Position numbers and translations under genes: made by a program
Notes under the pieces: generated by a model
Database searches by the model: none
Told to the model about the DNA's origin: nothing
Seen by the model: the letters and a program-made list of their open reading frames with translations, nothing else
Assembly: GCA_942493265.1 (NCBI GenBank)
Contig: OW818688.1
Location: 4,464,001-4,528,000, forward strand
DNA from: UBA12481 sp942493265
GTDB taxonomy: Bacteria > Bacteroidota > Bacteroidia > Bacteroidales > UBA12481
Length of the DNA stretch: 64,000 bases
Reading direction: 5' to 3'
Shown here: positions 45,301 to 52,738 of the stretch, one piece after another
Layout of the letters: each line of letters opens with the position of its first letter
Numbering within the stretch: the first letter of the stretch is position 1

Positions 45301-46530
45301 AAATACGCACAAATCGCGCACAGCTTTGTTTACACGGAAACCTCCATCTGCTTTTATAAAGAAACGCTGGATACGTTTTGGCGAAACGGTATCCAAATCC
45401 TGTTTGGAGTAAATGCCAATCCGAGCCTTGTTGATTGCAGATACACTAAGGTCTGTTGCAAAAATCTGAATGGGAGTGTTAGTTGTTTTGCTTTCCTGAA
45501 TTTCAAGCAACATCATCGCAATGGAATACGCTTCTTCGCCTGTGGCACAAGCCGGAACCCATATACGCAGAGCCTCCCCGGTCTTCTTTCTTTTGAGCAG
45601 CTTTGGTAAAATATTTTCTTTTAAATATTTGTGCGTATCAGTATCGCGAAAAAAACTGGTTACATTAATCAATAAATCCTGGTAAAGAATATCTATTTCT
45701 TCACTTTTTTGCGAAAGTAGTTTTGCATATTCTTTGAGTATTGATATCTTATACAACAGCATTCTGCGAATGATTCGCCGCTTAATGGTGTTCATTTTAT
45801 ACGCGCTGAAATCAACACCAGTGGCTTTGAATAATTGGTTCAGAATAATTTTTAAATCGGGATTGCTGTTATCAATTAAATCTTCCTCACCGTTTTTTAC
45901 TCCAATGGTTTTTATCAGAGGATGTTTACTGAGCCGGGCCAACTCGAGTGCAATTTCTTTTGGCGATAAAGTAAAATCTACGATACCTGCCGCAATTGCT
46001 GAGTGAGGCATACTGGTGAATTTTGCCGAGTCGTCTTGTGCAAAAGTTAACCCGCCTTGCTGCTTGATGGCTTTCATTCCTATTGTTCCATCGCTGGCAC
46101 TGCCGCTAAGAATAATTCCGATAACCCTTTCTTTTTGCGCCTCGGCAAGTGAGGAGAAAAGAATGTCGATTGTAATTGCTACGCTTGTTTCCGAACGGGG
46201 AATTAGCTTTATATGTCCATCTGTTACTTCAATTCCTTTGTTGCATGGTATGACAAAAATATTATCGGGTTTTATGGTATCCATGTCATCAATCTCCTGC
46301 ACCGTCATTCGTGTCTTCTTTGAGAGAATTTCAGCCAGCATGCTTTTGTGGTCGGGGCTGAGGTGCTGTACATAAATAAAAGCCATCCCCGTGTCGGCAG
46401 GAAGATAATTTAACAATTCCATCATAGCTTCCAATCCACCAGCTGATGCGCCAATGGCAACTACAGGAAAAGAACCCTCGCAAATTTCAGCTTTTGCAGA
46501 TGATTTCTTTTTGGTTGAAGTTGCTTTCAT
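42379..46530 (-). CDS. CheB-CheR-PAS-histidine kinase-receiver fusion
   Basis: 1383 residues. CheB methylesterase (about 20-200) has S29 in AIGASAGG, H56 in VQHLSPDH and D147 in SGSASDGTIG. CheR methyltransferase (about 220-480) has VPACATGEEAYS for SAM and DFISCCNLFIYFD. A coiled coil follows (about 640-720; many SANEE/TTNQELQ heptads), then two PAS domains, HisKA with H1023 (MSHEIRTPLNS), HATPase (NAVKFTHKG, DSGIGIA, GGTGLGLAI) and a C-terminal receiver with D1312 (LMDLQMPVMNG). All catalytic residues seem intact, yet no chemoreceptor or other che gene is present, so it probably acts in non-chemotaxis signalling. The gene is visibly AT-richer than the 1-40 kb and 59-64 kb parts. Confidence 0.9.
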   Translation of the reverse strand: MKATSTKKKSSAKAEICEGSFPVVAIGASAGGLEAMMELLNYLPADTGMAFIYVQHLSPDHKSMLAEILSKKTRMTVQEIDDMDTIKPDNIFVIPCNKGIEVTDGHIKLIPRSETSVAITIDILFSSLAEAQKERVIGIILSGSASDGTIGMKAIKQQGGLTFAQDDSAKFTSMPHSAIAAGIVDFTLSPKEIALELARLSKHPLIKTIGVKNGEEDLIDNSNPDLKIILNQLFKATGVDFSAYKMNTIKRRIIRRMLLYKISILKEYAKLLSQKSEEIDILYQDLLINVTSFFRDTDTHKYLKENILPKLLKRKKTGEALRIWVPACATGEEAYSIAMMLLEIQESKTTNTPIQIFATDLSVSAINKARIGIYSKQDLDTVSPKRIQRFFIKADGGFRVNKAVRDLCVFAPHNVLRDPPFSRLDFISCCNLFIYFDIPAQKKAVSTFHYALNEDGFLMLGKSENISQSANLFTDFNKKYKIFSRKINSGTRSLPALLPRFAQQAFPETGIAVTDQNKSKQSISANHNGLDNAIDALLVAEFMPASVVINRQMEIVQFRGTTDLFLTHPKGKATFNILKMARPEIAFELRNAISKVIKTKQRIRKSGIELKINSDIKIVSLEIVPLKIEADEPLLLILFTELEQSENLWHHTEGGKNNSLAKDRRIKKLELELAAAQADALAIAQEHEVFTEELQSANEEVVSSNEELQTVNEELETSKEEIESANEELTTTNQELQTRNDLLNEAYDYSEAVFATIHEPMIVLDKNLRVKSANKTFYKQFIAKEEETEGVLLYDLGNKQWNIPRLRELLEDILPKNSHFHDFEITHTFPVIGTKTVVLNARRIIQKMNHEELILLALSDITEQANARIKIAESEERFRSLADNVPVHIFIIEPTELATISYWNKNWLNYTGQTLEEALGRKWEGILHPDDVKGLMDAYLPAFAKRQPYFISEIRIRRYDGEYRWHSLKANPRYLPNGSFIGYIGVGIDIHETILFEKEMMEAKVSAENAAKFKQQFLSNMSHEIRTPLNSILGFTNVLLKSKLGAEQKEFLHAIKTSGKTLNVLINDILDLARVDSGKMTFEKRPFEMRETITSILHSFSPKIKEKNLELTKEYDSEIPTILLGDSVRLNQIILNLMSNAVKFTHKGKISLSVKLLNEDDENVTIGFAVTDSGIGIAENKLNSIFNIFEQAEIGTANTYGGTGLGLAIVKQLIEAQGGNISLLSKLGEGSTFSFFLPFGKTIQKSDEEIEILKPDSEIVTLRVLVAEDVALNQLLIKSILSDFGFSYEIVGNGRIAIESLQTNTYDIILMDLQMPVMNGFEAADYIRKTMKSEIPIIALTADVSAAGVQKCKEFGIDDYIPKPIDETMLYRKIVELIRKKRL

Positions 46531-46711
46531 TTCAAAGACTGATGTTGAGATTAACTAAAATCATTTTGCCAATTTAGCTATGAAGGTAAGCAAAATCCAT
46601 CAATAAAGCAATAATTGGCTAATAACCGAGGCCTGTCCTTATCAATCAATTCAATACCAGCCAGGAAACATGAGCACCCGTGGCTTTGTTTTGCCAATTA
46701 CATTTTTCATA

Positions 46712-47536
46712 TTAAGCAGTCTTTATTAACAAAAGAAATCCGGCCATCTGATGGTTGAATTCCTTTTCATTTTCCATATTGCTCATATGCCCTGCATGAT
46801 CAATAATTTTAATGGTGGACCCTTTTATTTTTTCATGCATCGACAAGGCTGCTTCAGGAGGTGTAATTACATCCTCTTCCCCCACCAGAATAAGTACCGG
46901 CACCTTTATTTCATGCAGTTTTGAGCAGGTTTCGGCCCGTTCAGCTAAAGCATGCAAGGTTTTAATGATTGATTGTGCGGATGTGTTCATGATCATATAC
47001 CTCACAACAGCAATTTCTTCAATCTGATTTGCAACCGATACCGGTGCAAAAAGTTTTATCAGGCTCTCTTCGGCATATGGTTCCAATCCATTTTTCCTGA
47101 TACTATCAATGGCTTTCATTCGCTTTTCATTTGCTTCGGGCGTATCGCCTGAGCAATTTGTATCACATAACAGAAGCGCAACAAAACGCTCAGGATAGTT
47201 TTCAACCGCATTCAGCGCAATGTATCCCCCCATAGAAAAGCCACACAAAATGGTCTTGTCAATCTTCAGGGCATCCATCAAACTTAGCAGGTCATGTACA
47301 AAAAGATCAATAGAGAATTCACTTTCACCGGCATTGGAATTTCCATGTCCGCGTATGTCATAGGCAATTACACGATAATTTTCCTTGAGCATTCCGACCT
47401 GCTTGTTCCACATCCCTTTATTCAGCGGAAAGCCATGAATAAGAATAATTGCCGGAGCCTGGATTGATCCTTCATCTATATAGCTAACAATTTGGCCATT
47501 AGAAGGTATTGTGATTTTTTTTCCCGGGTAATGCAT
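46712..47536 (-). CDS. alpha/beta-hydrolase (BioH/3-oxoadipate enol-lactonase-like)
   Basis: 274 residues from the ATG at 47536; the frame goes on to 47659 but that part does not look protein-like. The catalytic triad is Ser in CGFSMGGYIAL, Asp in LVGEEDVITP and His in DHAGHMSNME. The oxyanion strand is LIHGFPLNKGMW and RGHGNSNAGES follows. These are soluble esterases or lactonases of wide specificity, and no neighbour points to a substrate. It lies between two kinase genes in the AT-rich signalling region. Confidence 0.88.
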   Translation of the reverse strand: MHYPGKKITIPSNGQIVSYIDEGSIQAPAIILIHGFPLNKGMWNKQVGMLKENYRVIAYDIRGHGNSNAGESEFSIDLFVHDLLSLMDALKIDKTILCGFSMGGYIALNAVENYPERFVALLLCDTNCSGDTPEANEKRMKAIDSIRKNGLEPYAEESLIKLFAPVSVANQIEEIAVVRYMIMNTSAQSIIKTLHALAERAETCSKLHEIKVPVLILVGEEDVITPPEAALSMHEKIKGSTIKIIDHAGHMSNMENEKEFNHQMAGFLLLIKTA

Positions 47537-47662
47537 GATATTTAAGGTTATTGCTTTGAATATTTGATCAAATATTTCGTCAGTTTTCCAGTATACTAAA
47601 ATGAGCATAGTGAAGTGGGAAAACATTACACTATTTCTACAAAAAGTTGCATTATTCACACA

Positions 47663-47815
47663 TCAAGAGATGTTATGGGCCGGGAAGTTTTACACAAGAC
47701 ATTACAGGGCGAAACCCTGCATGCCCTCTATTTATCCTTTGATGCAGATATCCTGATTGATACCCTGACCAATCCTGATGGACATCTGAGTAAGAAAATA
47801 CTTTGGCTTAACTAA
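47663..47815 (+). pseudogene. orphan T9SS type A C-terminal domain fragment
   Basis: In one frame on the plus strand the DNA encodes RDVMGREVLHKTLQGETLHALYLS, then TLTNPDGHLSKKILWLN and a stop. This is the last two-thirds of a T9SS sorting domain (MGREV, L-x-GET, TNPDGHLSKKIL). Nothing in front resembles a cargo protein: the frame opens at a GTG (47615) in a stretch without homology. The middle (FDADILI) seems changed from the usual G-x-Y region. It is the relic of a lost secreted-protein gene, and its stop overlaps the end of the convergent kinase gene by 4 bp. Confidence 0.6.
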
Positions 47816-49830
47816 ATCGTAAAATAAAAAATTGATCCTATACCCTTATCCGATTCAACCCAAATGGTTCCGCCGAGCAAATCAATTATTCCCTTGGCGA
47901 TCGATAACCCCAGTCCGCTGCCTTCAAATTTTCGGGTTATCAAAGAATCTTCCTGCATAAAATGTTCAAATACAACATTTTGCTTATCCTTTGCTATTCC
48001 AATCCCTTCATCCTTTACATAGAATTCTAATCTGTCCTCCAGGATGGTATACCCAAATTCCACTTTACCCGAGGGGGTAAATTTTATTGCATTGTCGAGA
48101 AGATTGGTGAAGACTTTTCTCACCAGTAAGGCATCAGAATCCATCAGGTAGCTACTGCGGTTTTTCGGGACCGTAAAACTGATGTCAATGTTTTTTGCCT
48201 CCGATTTAGACTTGTAAGAAAAAAGCAACTGTTCGAACAGGTCATTCAGGTTGAACAATTCTGACCTGCATTCGAGATTTCCTGACGCAATCAGGGAGAT
48301 ATCCATGTAATCATTGATGGTTTTCAATAATCGGTCGCTGCTGGAATTCAGAACATCAAGATACCTCAGTTTCTCTTCATGGGTAAGTTCCGGATCCACA
48401 ATCATCTCGCCAAAACCCAGGATGCCATTCAGGGGAGTCCGCACCTCATGGGAAATATTATTCAGGAATGCCGTTTTTAACCGGTTGCTGGCTTCCGCTT
48501 TTTCCTTCGCCAATAATATTTCCTGTTCATATTTCTTCCGCTCAGTAACATCGGTAATAGTGCCGATATAGCCGGTAATTGTCCCATCGTTCATCTCGGG
48601 TACAGCATTCCCCATAACCCATACTATCGTACCATCGGGCCTCAAAAACCGGTATTCGGCTATGGAGGTTTTGTTGATATTCAAATCCCGTTCCCAGTTT
48701 GACGCCGTGATTTTCCTGTCATCCGGATGAACAGCGCTCATCCACCCGTCGCCGAGAGCCTGGTCAAAGCTTATTGCTGCCAGTTCTGTCCATTTGGGAT
48801 TTACATAAGTTGTATATCCATCCGGACGGGTTCTGAAAATCCCGACAGGAGATACCTGGGCCAATGTTTGAAACAACTTCTGTTCCTGCACCAGTTGAGC
48901 CGAAATTAATTTCCGGTCATCAATGTTTTCAAATGCACCCAAAGAACCGGTGATTGAACCCTGGCTATTATATACCGGCGAGCCACTGACCTTTACCCAA
49001 ATCTCAGAACCGTCTTTACGCAATAACCTGGTCTCATAACTATCCTTTTTCCCTGATAATCTTTGCTGGTTTTTCGTCAGGATAATCTTCTGGTATTCTT
49101 CACTGAACAACACCTTATAGCCGGTTTTTCCAATTAGTTCCTTCGCTGTGTAACCAGCCATTTCGCAAAACTGTGCACTTACAAACAGGATAGTATCTTC
49201 ATTATCAACAAGAATTATCCCTTCATTCATGCTTTCAACAAGAGTTTTGTATTGCTCCCGCCGTTGTTTCAGATCTATTTCTACTAATTTTCTTTCTTCA
49301 ATCTCTTTTTCAAGCTCCCTGGAATACTTCAGCATCTCGAGCCTGTTCCGATCGGCATCAACGATTTTATCTTCCAGCTTCCTGATTAGTACCTGATTAT
49401 ATTCACGTAAATTATTCACCTCCAAAATCTCCTCAGGGACATTGACCAATGGACTATTCCTTTCAATATTTTGCAGAATCCCGGAAATGAGTGAGAGAAA
49501 CACTTCAGGCTCCTGGGGCTTCAGGATAAACATATCCGCTCCCAGGCTAAGTGCAAATCTTTCATCCTGCTCATCGGTATAGGTTGCCGTGTAAAAAATC
49601 AGCGGAATATGTTTTAGCACGTTATCCTTTTTCCATTCCTTACAAAGTGTAAACCCATCCATAACCGGCATAAGAATGTCAGTTATGATCAGATCCGGAG
49701 GGGACTTCCGTGCCAATCCAATAGCCTCGGCGCCATTCGAGGCGGAAATGACCTGATTCTCATCTGACAGCATACTTTCAAGAAGATACAGATTCTCAGG
49801 TTTATCATCGACCATCATTATTGTTCTCAT
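47812..49830 (-). CDS. receiver-PAS-PAS-histidine kinase hybrid
   Basis: 672 residues, no membrane segment. An N-terminal receiver has D51 in IITDILMPVMDG. A coiled linker (about 130-205) leads to PAS1 (NEGIILVDNEDTILFVSAQF), PAS2 (GIFRTRPDGYTTYVNPKW) with a PAC tail, HisKA with H461 (NISHEVRTPLNGIL) and HATPase (DNAIKFTPSG, DEGIGIAKDK, GSGLGLSIAKG). It is the last gene of the TonB receptor-YfiR-kinase operon, 7 bp after a single-domain receiver. Its input could be phosphoryl transfer from the membrane kinase upstream; its own output partner is unknown. Confidence 0.9.
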   Translation of the reverse strand: MRTIMMVDDKPENLYLLESMLSDENQVISASNGAEAIGLARKSPPDLIITDILMPVMDGFTLCKEWKKDNVLKHIPLIFYTATYTDEQDERFALSLGADMFILKPQEPEVFLSLISGILQNIERNSPLVNVPEEILEVNNLREYNQVLIRKLEDKIVDADRNRLEMLKYSRELEKEIEERKLVEIDLKQRREQYKTLVESMNEGIILVDNEDTILFVSAQFCEMAGYTAKELIGKTGYKVLFSEEYQKIILTKNQQRLSGKKDSYETRLLRKDGSEIWVKVSGSPVYNSQGSITGSLGAFENIDDRKLISAQLVQEQKLFQTLAQVSPVGIFRTRPDGYTTYVNPKWTELAAISFDQALGDGWMSAVHPDDRKITASNWERDLNINKTSIAEYRFLRPDGTIVWVMGNAVPEMNDGTITGYIGTITDVTERKKYEQEILLAKEKAEASNRLKTAFLNNISHEVRTPLNGILGFGEMIVDPELTHEEKLRYLDVLNSSSDRLLKTINDYMDISLIASGNLECRSELFNLNDLFEQLLFSYKSKSEAKNIDISFTVPKNRSSYLMDSDALLVRKVFTNLLDNAIKFTPSGKVEFGYTILEDRLEFYVKDEGIGIAKDKQNVVFEHFMQEDSLITRKFEGSGLGLSIAKGIIDLLGGTIWVESDKGIGSIFYFTI

Positions 49831-49837
49831 GTCATGC

Positions 49838-50218
49838 TCAGTTATTTATCAAATTTTCCGGAAGAAATGAAATCATCTGATTGATAAAGGTATCCGGATC
49901 AATCGGTTTTTCAATATATCCGGTAGCTCCCGCTTTCATGATGCGTTCCCTATCCCCGACCATGGCATAGGAGGTAACGGCAATTATCGGTGTTTCCTTA
50001 AGGGGTACATGTTTCCTTAATTCTTCGGCAATAGCATATCCATCCATACCAGGCAACTGAATATCAAGGAGTATGATGTCAGGATTCTCTTGTAAAGCCA
50101 ATGCAACCCCATCAATTCCGTTAAAGGCCTTTAATATTGAATAGTACTCTTCGAGCAGGTATGACAGCATGTACATATTCTGCTCATTGTCCTCGATGAT
50201 CAATATCTTTAATTTCAT
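49838..50218 (-). CDS. single-domain response regulator
   Basis: 126 residues of receiver only. The acidic pocket is IIEDN, the phosphoacceptor D52 in LLDIQLPGMDG, and the conserved Lys is in YIEKPID. It starts 2 bp after the stop of the CHASE8 kinase and ends 7 bp before the receiver-kinase. It may carry phosphate between these two, as in a CheY/DivK-like relay. It has no output domain. Confidence 0.92.
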   Translation of the reverse strand: MKLKILIIEDNEQNMYMLSYLLEEYYSILKAFNGIDGVALALQENPDIILLDIQLPGMDGYAIAEELRKHVPLKETPIIAVTSYAMVGDRERIMKAGATGYIEKPIDPDTFINQMISFLPENLINN

Positions 50219-50220
50219 TG

Positions 50221-52143
50221 CTAAGTTGTTTTATTATAATTGCCTGGCAGTTTCACCATGAATGTGCTGCCTTTTTTAAAAACAGATTCCACGAGGATAT
50301 CTCCACTCATCAGGTTTATCAGTTTTTTACAGATCGACAAACCAAGTCCGGTTCCTTCATGTTTTCTTGTTGTTCCAGAGTCTATCTGTATAAAAGGCTT
50401 AAAAAGGGTATCAATTTTATCCGATTCAATACCAATTCCAGTATCGGTAATCCTGAAAATGACCGTTTCGTCGGATTCCAGGTTAACATCCAGGCTCACC
50501 GAACCCCGGTCGGTAAATTTAATGGCATTGTTGACCAGGTTTACCAGAACCTGCGTTAGCCGCTGTTTATCGGCAAAAATTTCATCCAGGGCAGGTGATA
50601 CTGTTGCATCCAGTTCAAGATTCTTATCCACCGCCGCAGGAGCATTGATATCAATTACCCGTTGGACCACCTCCCTGACATTAAATTTTTCCGGCTTAAT
50701 CTGAAGCTGACCTGCTTCTATTTTTGAAAGGTCCAAAACATCGTTAATCAATGATAACAAATGCCGTGCACTGTTCTGTACCAGGCTCAACTGCTTGTTC
50801 TGCTCCTCATTGAGCGGTCCGGGACGACCTTGTTTAAGAATCCCTGTAAAGCCGATTATAGAATTCAGGGGAGTTCTTAACTCATGCGACATGGTGGCCA
50901 GAAAAGCAGATTTCAAGCGGTCAGCCGACTCTGCCTGGTCCTTGGCTTTCTCCAGCTCCCCGGTTTTATGCTTTAACTCAGCGGTGCGTTCAGCAACAAG
51001 GGATTCCAGTTTATCATAGTATTCTTTCAAACGGATGGAAGCCTCCTTGCTTTCGGTGATATCACGGCCAATTCCAATCAGACCGATTATGTTGTTGCTC
51101 TCATCACGTAACGGCAATTTCGAAGTGTGCAGCCACTTTATACGGCCGTGTTCAAAAACATACTCTTCCCGATCAAGCAGCGGTTCTCCGGAATTGATTA
51201 CCTGCTGATCATCTTTGAAAAAATTCTCAGCCAATTCAATCGGATGGTAATCGAAATCAGTTTTTCCCATAACTTCCGCTTCGGAATCAGCCCCCATGTT
51301 TTTAACATCGGCAAGATTGGCAAGCGTTTTTCTGCATGATTTGTCCTTTGTATATACCGCATCAGGCAAGTTGTCAATTATAATCCGCAACAGATGTCTT
51401 TCATAACGCAACTTTTCTTCCGACAATTTTTGCTCAGCATGCGATGATTCTATACGATCAAGCATTTCATTAAATGACTTAACCAGCAGTCCGATCTCAT
51501 CCTCACTCGTAGCTACCGCTCTGGTGGAAAAGTCCTTGTTAATAGCGATATCCCTCGAAATTTTGGTCAGGTTCGCCAGCGGTTTTGAAATATATGCCTG
51601 AAGTTTTGACGAAAGGAACAGGGCTAAAAGGCTGGACCCCAAAATGACCAGTAGAATAAACATCAGAAAGTAACGGATTCTTTCGTGAAAACCATCCAGG
51701 CTTGTTGATACAACCAATGATCCAAGATTAAGGTTATCAACCATAATAGGCTGGTAACTAAACAGGTTGTTACCGGCAAAAAGACTTCCATCTGCTGATT
51801 TGAGCTGTTCCAGCATGTTGTTATCCAGAAGCCCTTCTCCCGATTGCGCAAATAGCTGGTTTTGGCCGTCGAAGATCCACGCATTTTCAACGCCCTGCCT
51901 GGTTGCCAATGCGGAAAGGTTTTCCTCAGCCGTGCGGGCATCATGGAACGCCAGAGCTCCTGAGCTACGGTCGGCCACCAATTTGCTGATGGCAGATATA
52001 TCGGTAACGAGGTCCTTTTTCGCGTGATACTGATCAAACAGGGCGATAGCTACTCCAACAAAAATCAGGCTTAGTAAGCTGGTTATCATTACGATGAGGA
52101 TGATCTTGGTTCGGATTGGAAGAAGTTTTACAGATTTGTTCAT
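50221..52143 (-). CDS. membrane histidine kinase with CHASE8-like sensor, HAMP and PAS
   Basis: 640 residues. TM1 (about 13-38) and TM2 (about 160-182) enclose a periplasmic domain with the CHASE8/YfiN-type sequence (KLVADRSSGALAFHDARTAEENLSAL, AWIFDGQNQLFA). HAMP follows (about 183-235), then PAS_4 (DNLPDAVYTKDKSCR), a PAC/coiled linker, HisKA with H420 (MSHELRTPLNSII) and HATPase (NNAIKFTDRG, DTGIGIESDK, GTGLGLSICKK). In Pseudomonas the same sensor domain belongs to the diguanylate cyclase YfiN and is held off by periplasmic YfiR. Here YfiR is encoded just upstream and the output is a kinase. An AGGAGG SD precedes the ATG at 52143. Confidence 0.88.
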   Translation of the reverse strand: MNKSVKLLPIRTKIILIVMITSLLSLIFVGVAIALFDQYHAKKDLVTDISAISKLVADRSSGALAFHDARTAEENLSALATRQGVENAWIFDGQNQLFAQSGEGLLDNNMLEQLKSADGSLFAGNNLFSYQPIMVDNLNLGSLVVSTSLDGFHERIRYFLMFILLVILGSSLLALFLSSKLQAYISKPLANLTKISRDIAINKDFSTRAVATSEDEIGLLVKSFNEMLDRIESSHAEQKLSEEKLRYERHLLRIIIDNLPDAVYTKDKSCRKTLANLADVKNMGADSEAEVMGKTDFDYHPIELAENFFKDDQQVINSGEPLLDREEYVFEHGRIKWLHTSKLPLRDESNNIIGLIGIGRDITESKEASIRLKEYYDKLESLVAERTAELKHKTGELEKAKDQAESADRLKSAFLATMSHELRTPLNSIIGFTGILKQGRPGPLNEEQNKQLSLVQNSARHLLSLINDVLDLSKIEAGQLQIKPEKFNVREVVQRVIDINAPAAVDKNLELDATVSPALDEIFADKQRLTQVLVNLVNNAIKFTDRGSVSLDVNLESDETVIFRITDTGIGIESDKIDTLFKPFIQIDSGTTRKHEGTGLGLSICKKLINLMSGDILVESVFKKGSTFMVKLPGNYNKTT

Positions 52144-52153
52144 GAGCAGCCTC

Positions 52154-52735
52154 CTATTTTATAACACGAGCGACCTCCATAAGTTTTGCACTTATTTCCA
52201 AACCAGAGCTCCGCGCCTGGGTCTCATTAATCTCAATCTTTATCTTCCCATCCTCCTGAAACAAGCCGATCACCCCACCCTTTCGGGTGAATCCGGATAT
52301 ATCACTTACTGTAAGAACCTGACTATCCTTCAACCGATTGAGTATATCCGAAAGGTTTTCCTTCTGAGATTGATCAATATAGATGATCTGGCAACCCGTA
52401 AGCTCCTGGGTAAGAGAATTAATCCGCTTGATGATTACTTCCGAACCGGATGTATTCTTACTAACATATTTGTCGAGAACACTGGCCATATCATCAGCCT
52501 GGATCAATCCGATGGTAATTGTGGAATGGATTCCTCTTTCGGGTGATGGATTCCAATAAACAAATTTTGTGAAATTATAAAGGAAGGCAGCTTTAACCTG
52601 CATCTCCCTCACAGTCTGTTCTGTTTGAGCCAGGGTGATGTTGGGGGCAGCAAATATTGTCGCAAACAGGGACCATTTTATCAGCTTGCAGATCCAGCGG
52701 ACAGGCAAGAAATCACTCATCATTTTCTTGTCCAT
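52154..52735 (-). CDS. YfiR-family periplasmic protein (DUF4154)
   Basis: 193 residues with a signal segment (LIKWSLFATIFAAPNITLAQ). The YfiR signature is complete: VKAAFLYNFTKFVYWNP, ITIGLIQADDMASVLDKYVS, CQIIYIDQSQKENLSDILNRL, LTVSDISGFTRKGGVIGLFQEDGKIKIEIN and a C-terminal ISAKLMEVARVI. YfiR proteins repress a membrane partner through its periplasmic domain. It lies 3 bp after the TonB receptor gene and 10 bp before the CHASE8 kinase gene, so all three form one transcript. Confidence 0.92.
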   Translation of the reverse strand: MDKKMMSDFLPVRWICKLIKWSLFATIFAAPNITLAQTEQTVREMQVKAAFLYNFTKFVYWNPSPERGIHSTITIGLIQADDMASVLDKYVSKNTSGSEVIIKRINSLTQELTGCQIIYIDQSQKENLSDILNRLKDSQVLTVSDISGFTRKGGVIGLFQEDGKIKIEINETQARSSGLEISAKLMEVARVIK

Positions 52736-52738
52736 ACC

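Noticed and set aside
42379..46530. Part of a flagellar chemotaxis operon
   Set aside because: No cheA, cheW, cheY, methyl-accepting or flagellar gene is present, and the domain set is that of stand-alone hybrid sensors.
47537..47659. N-terminal extension of the alpha/beta-hydrolase
   Set aside because: The extra 41 residues show no family similarity, and the ATG at 47536 gives the usual length.
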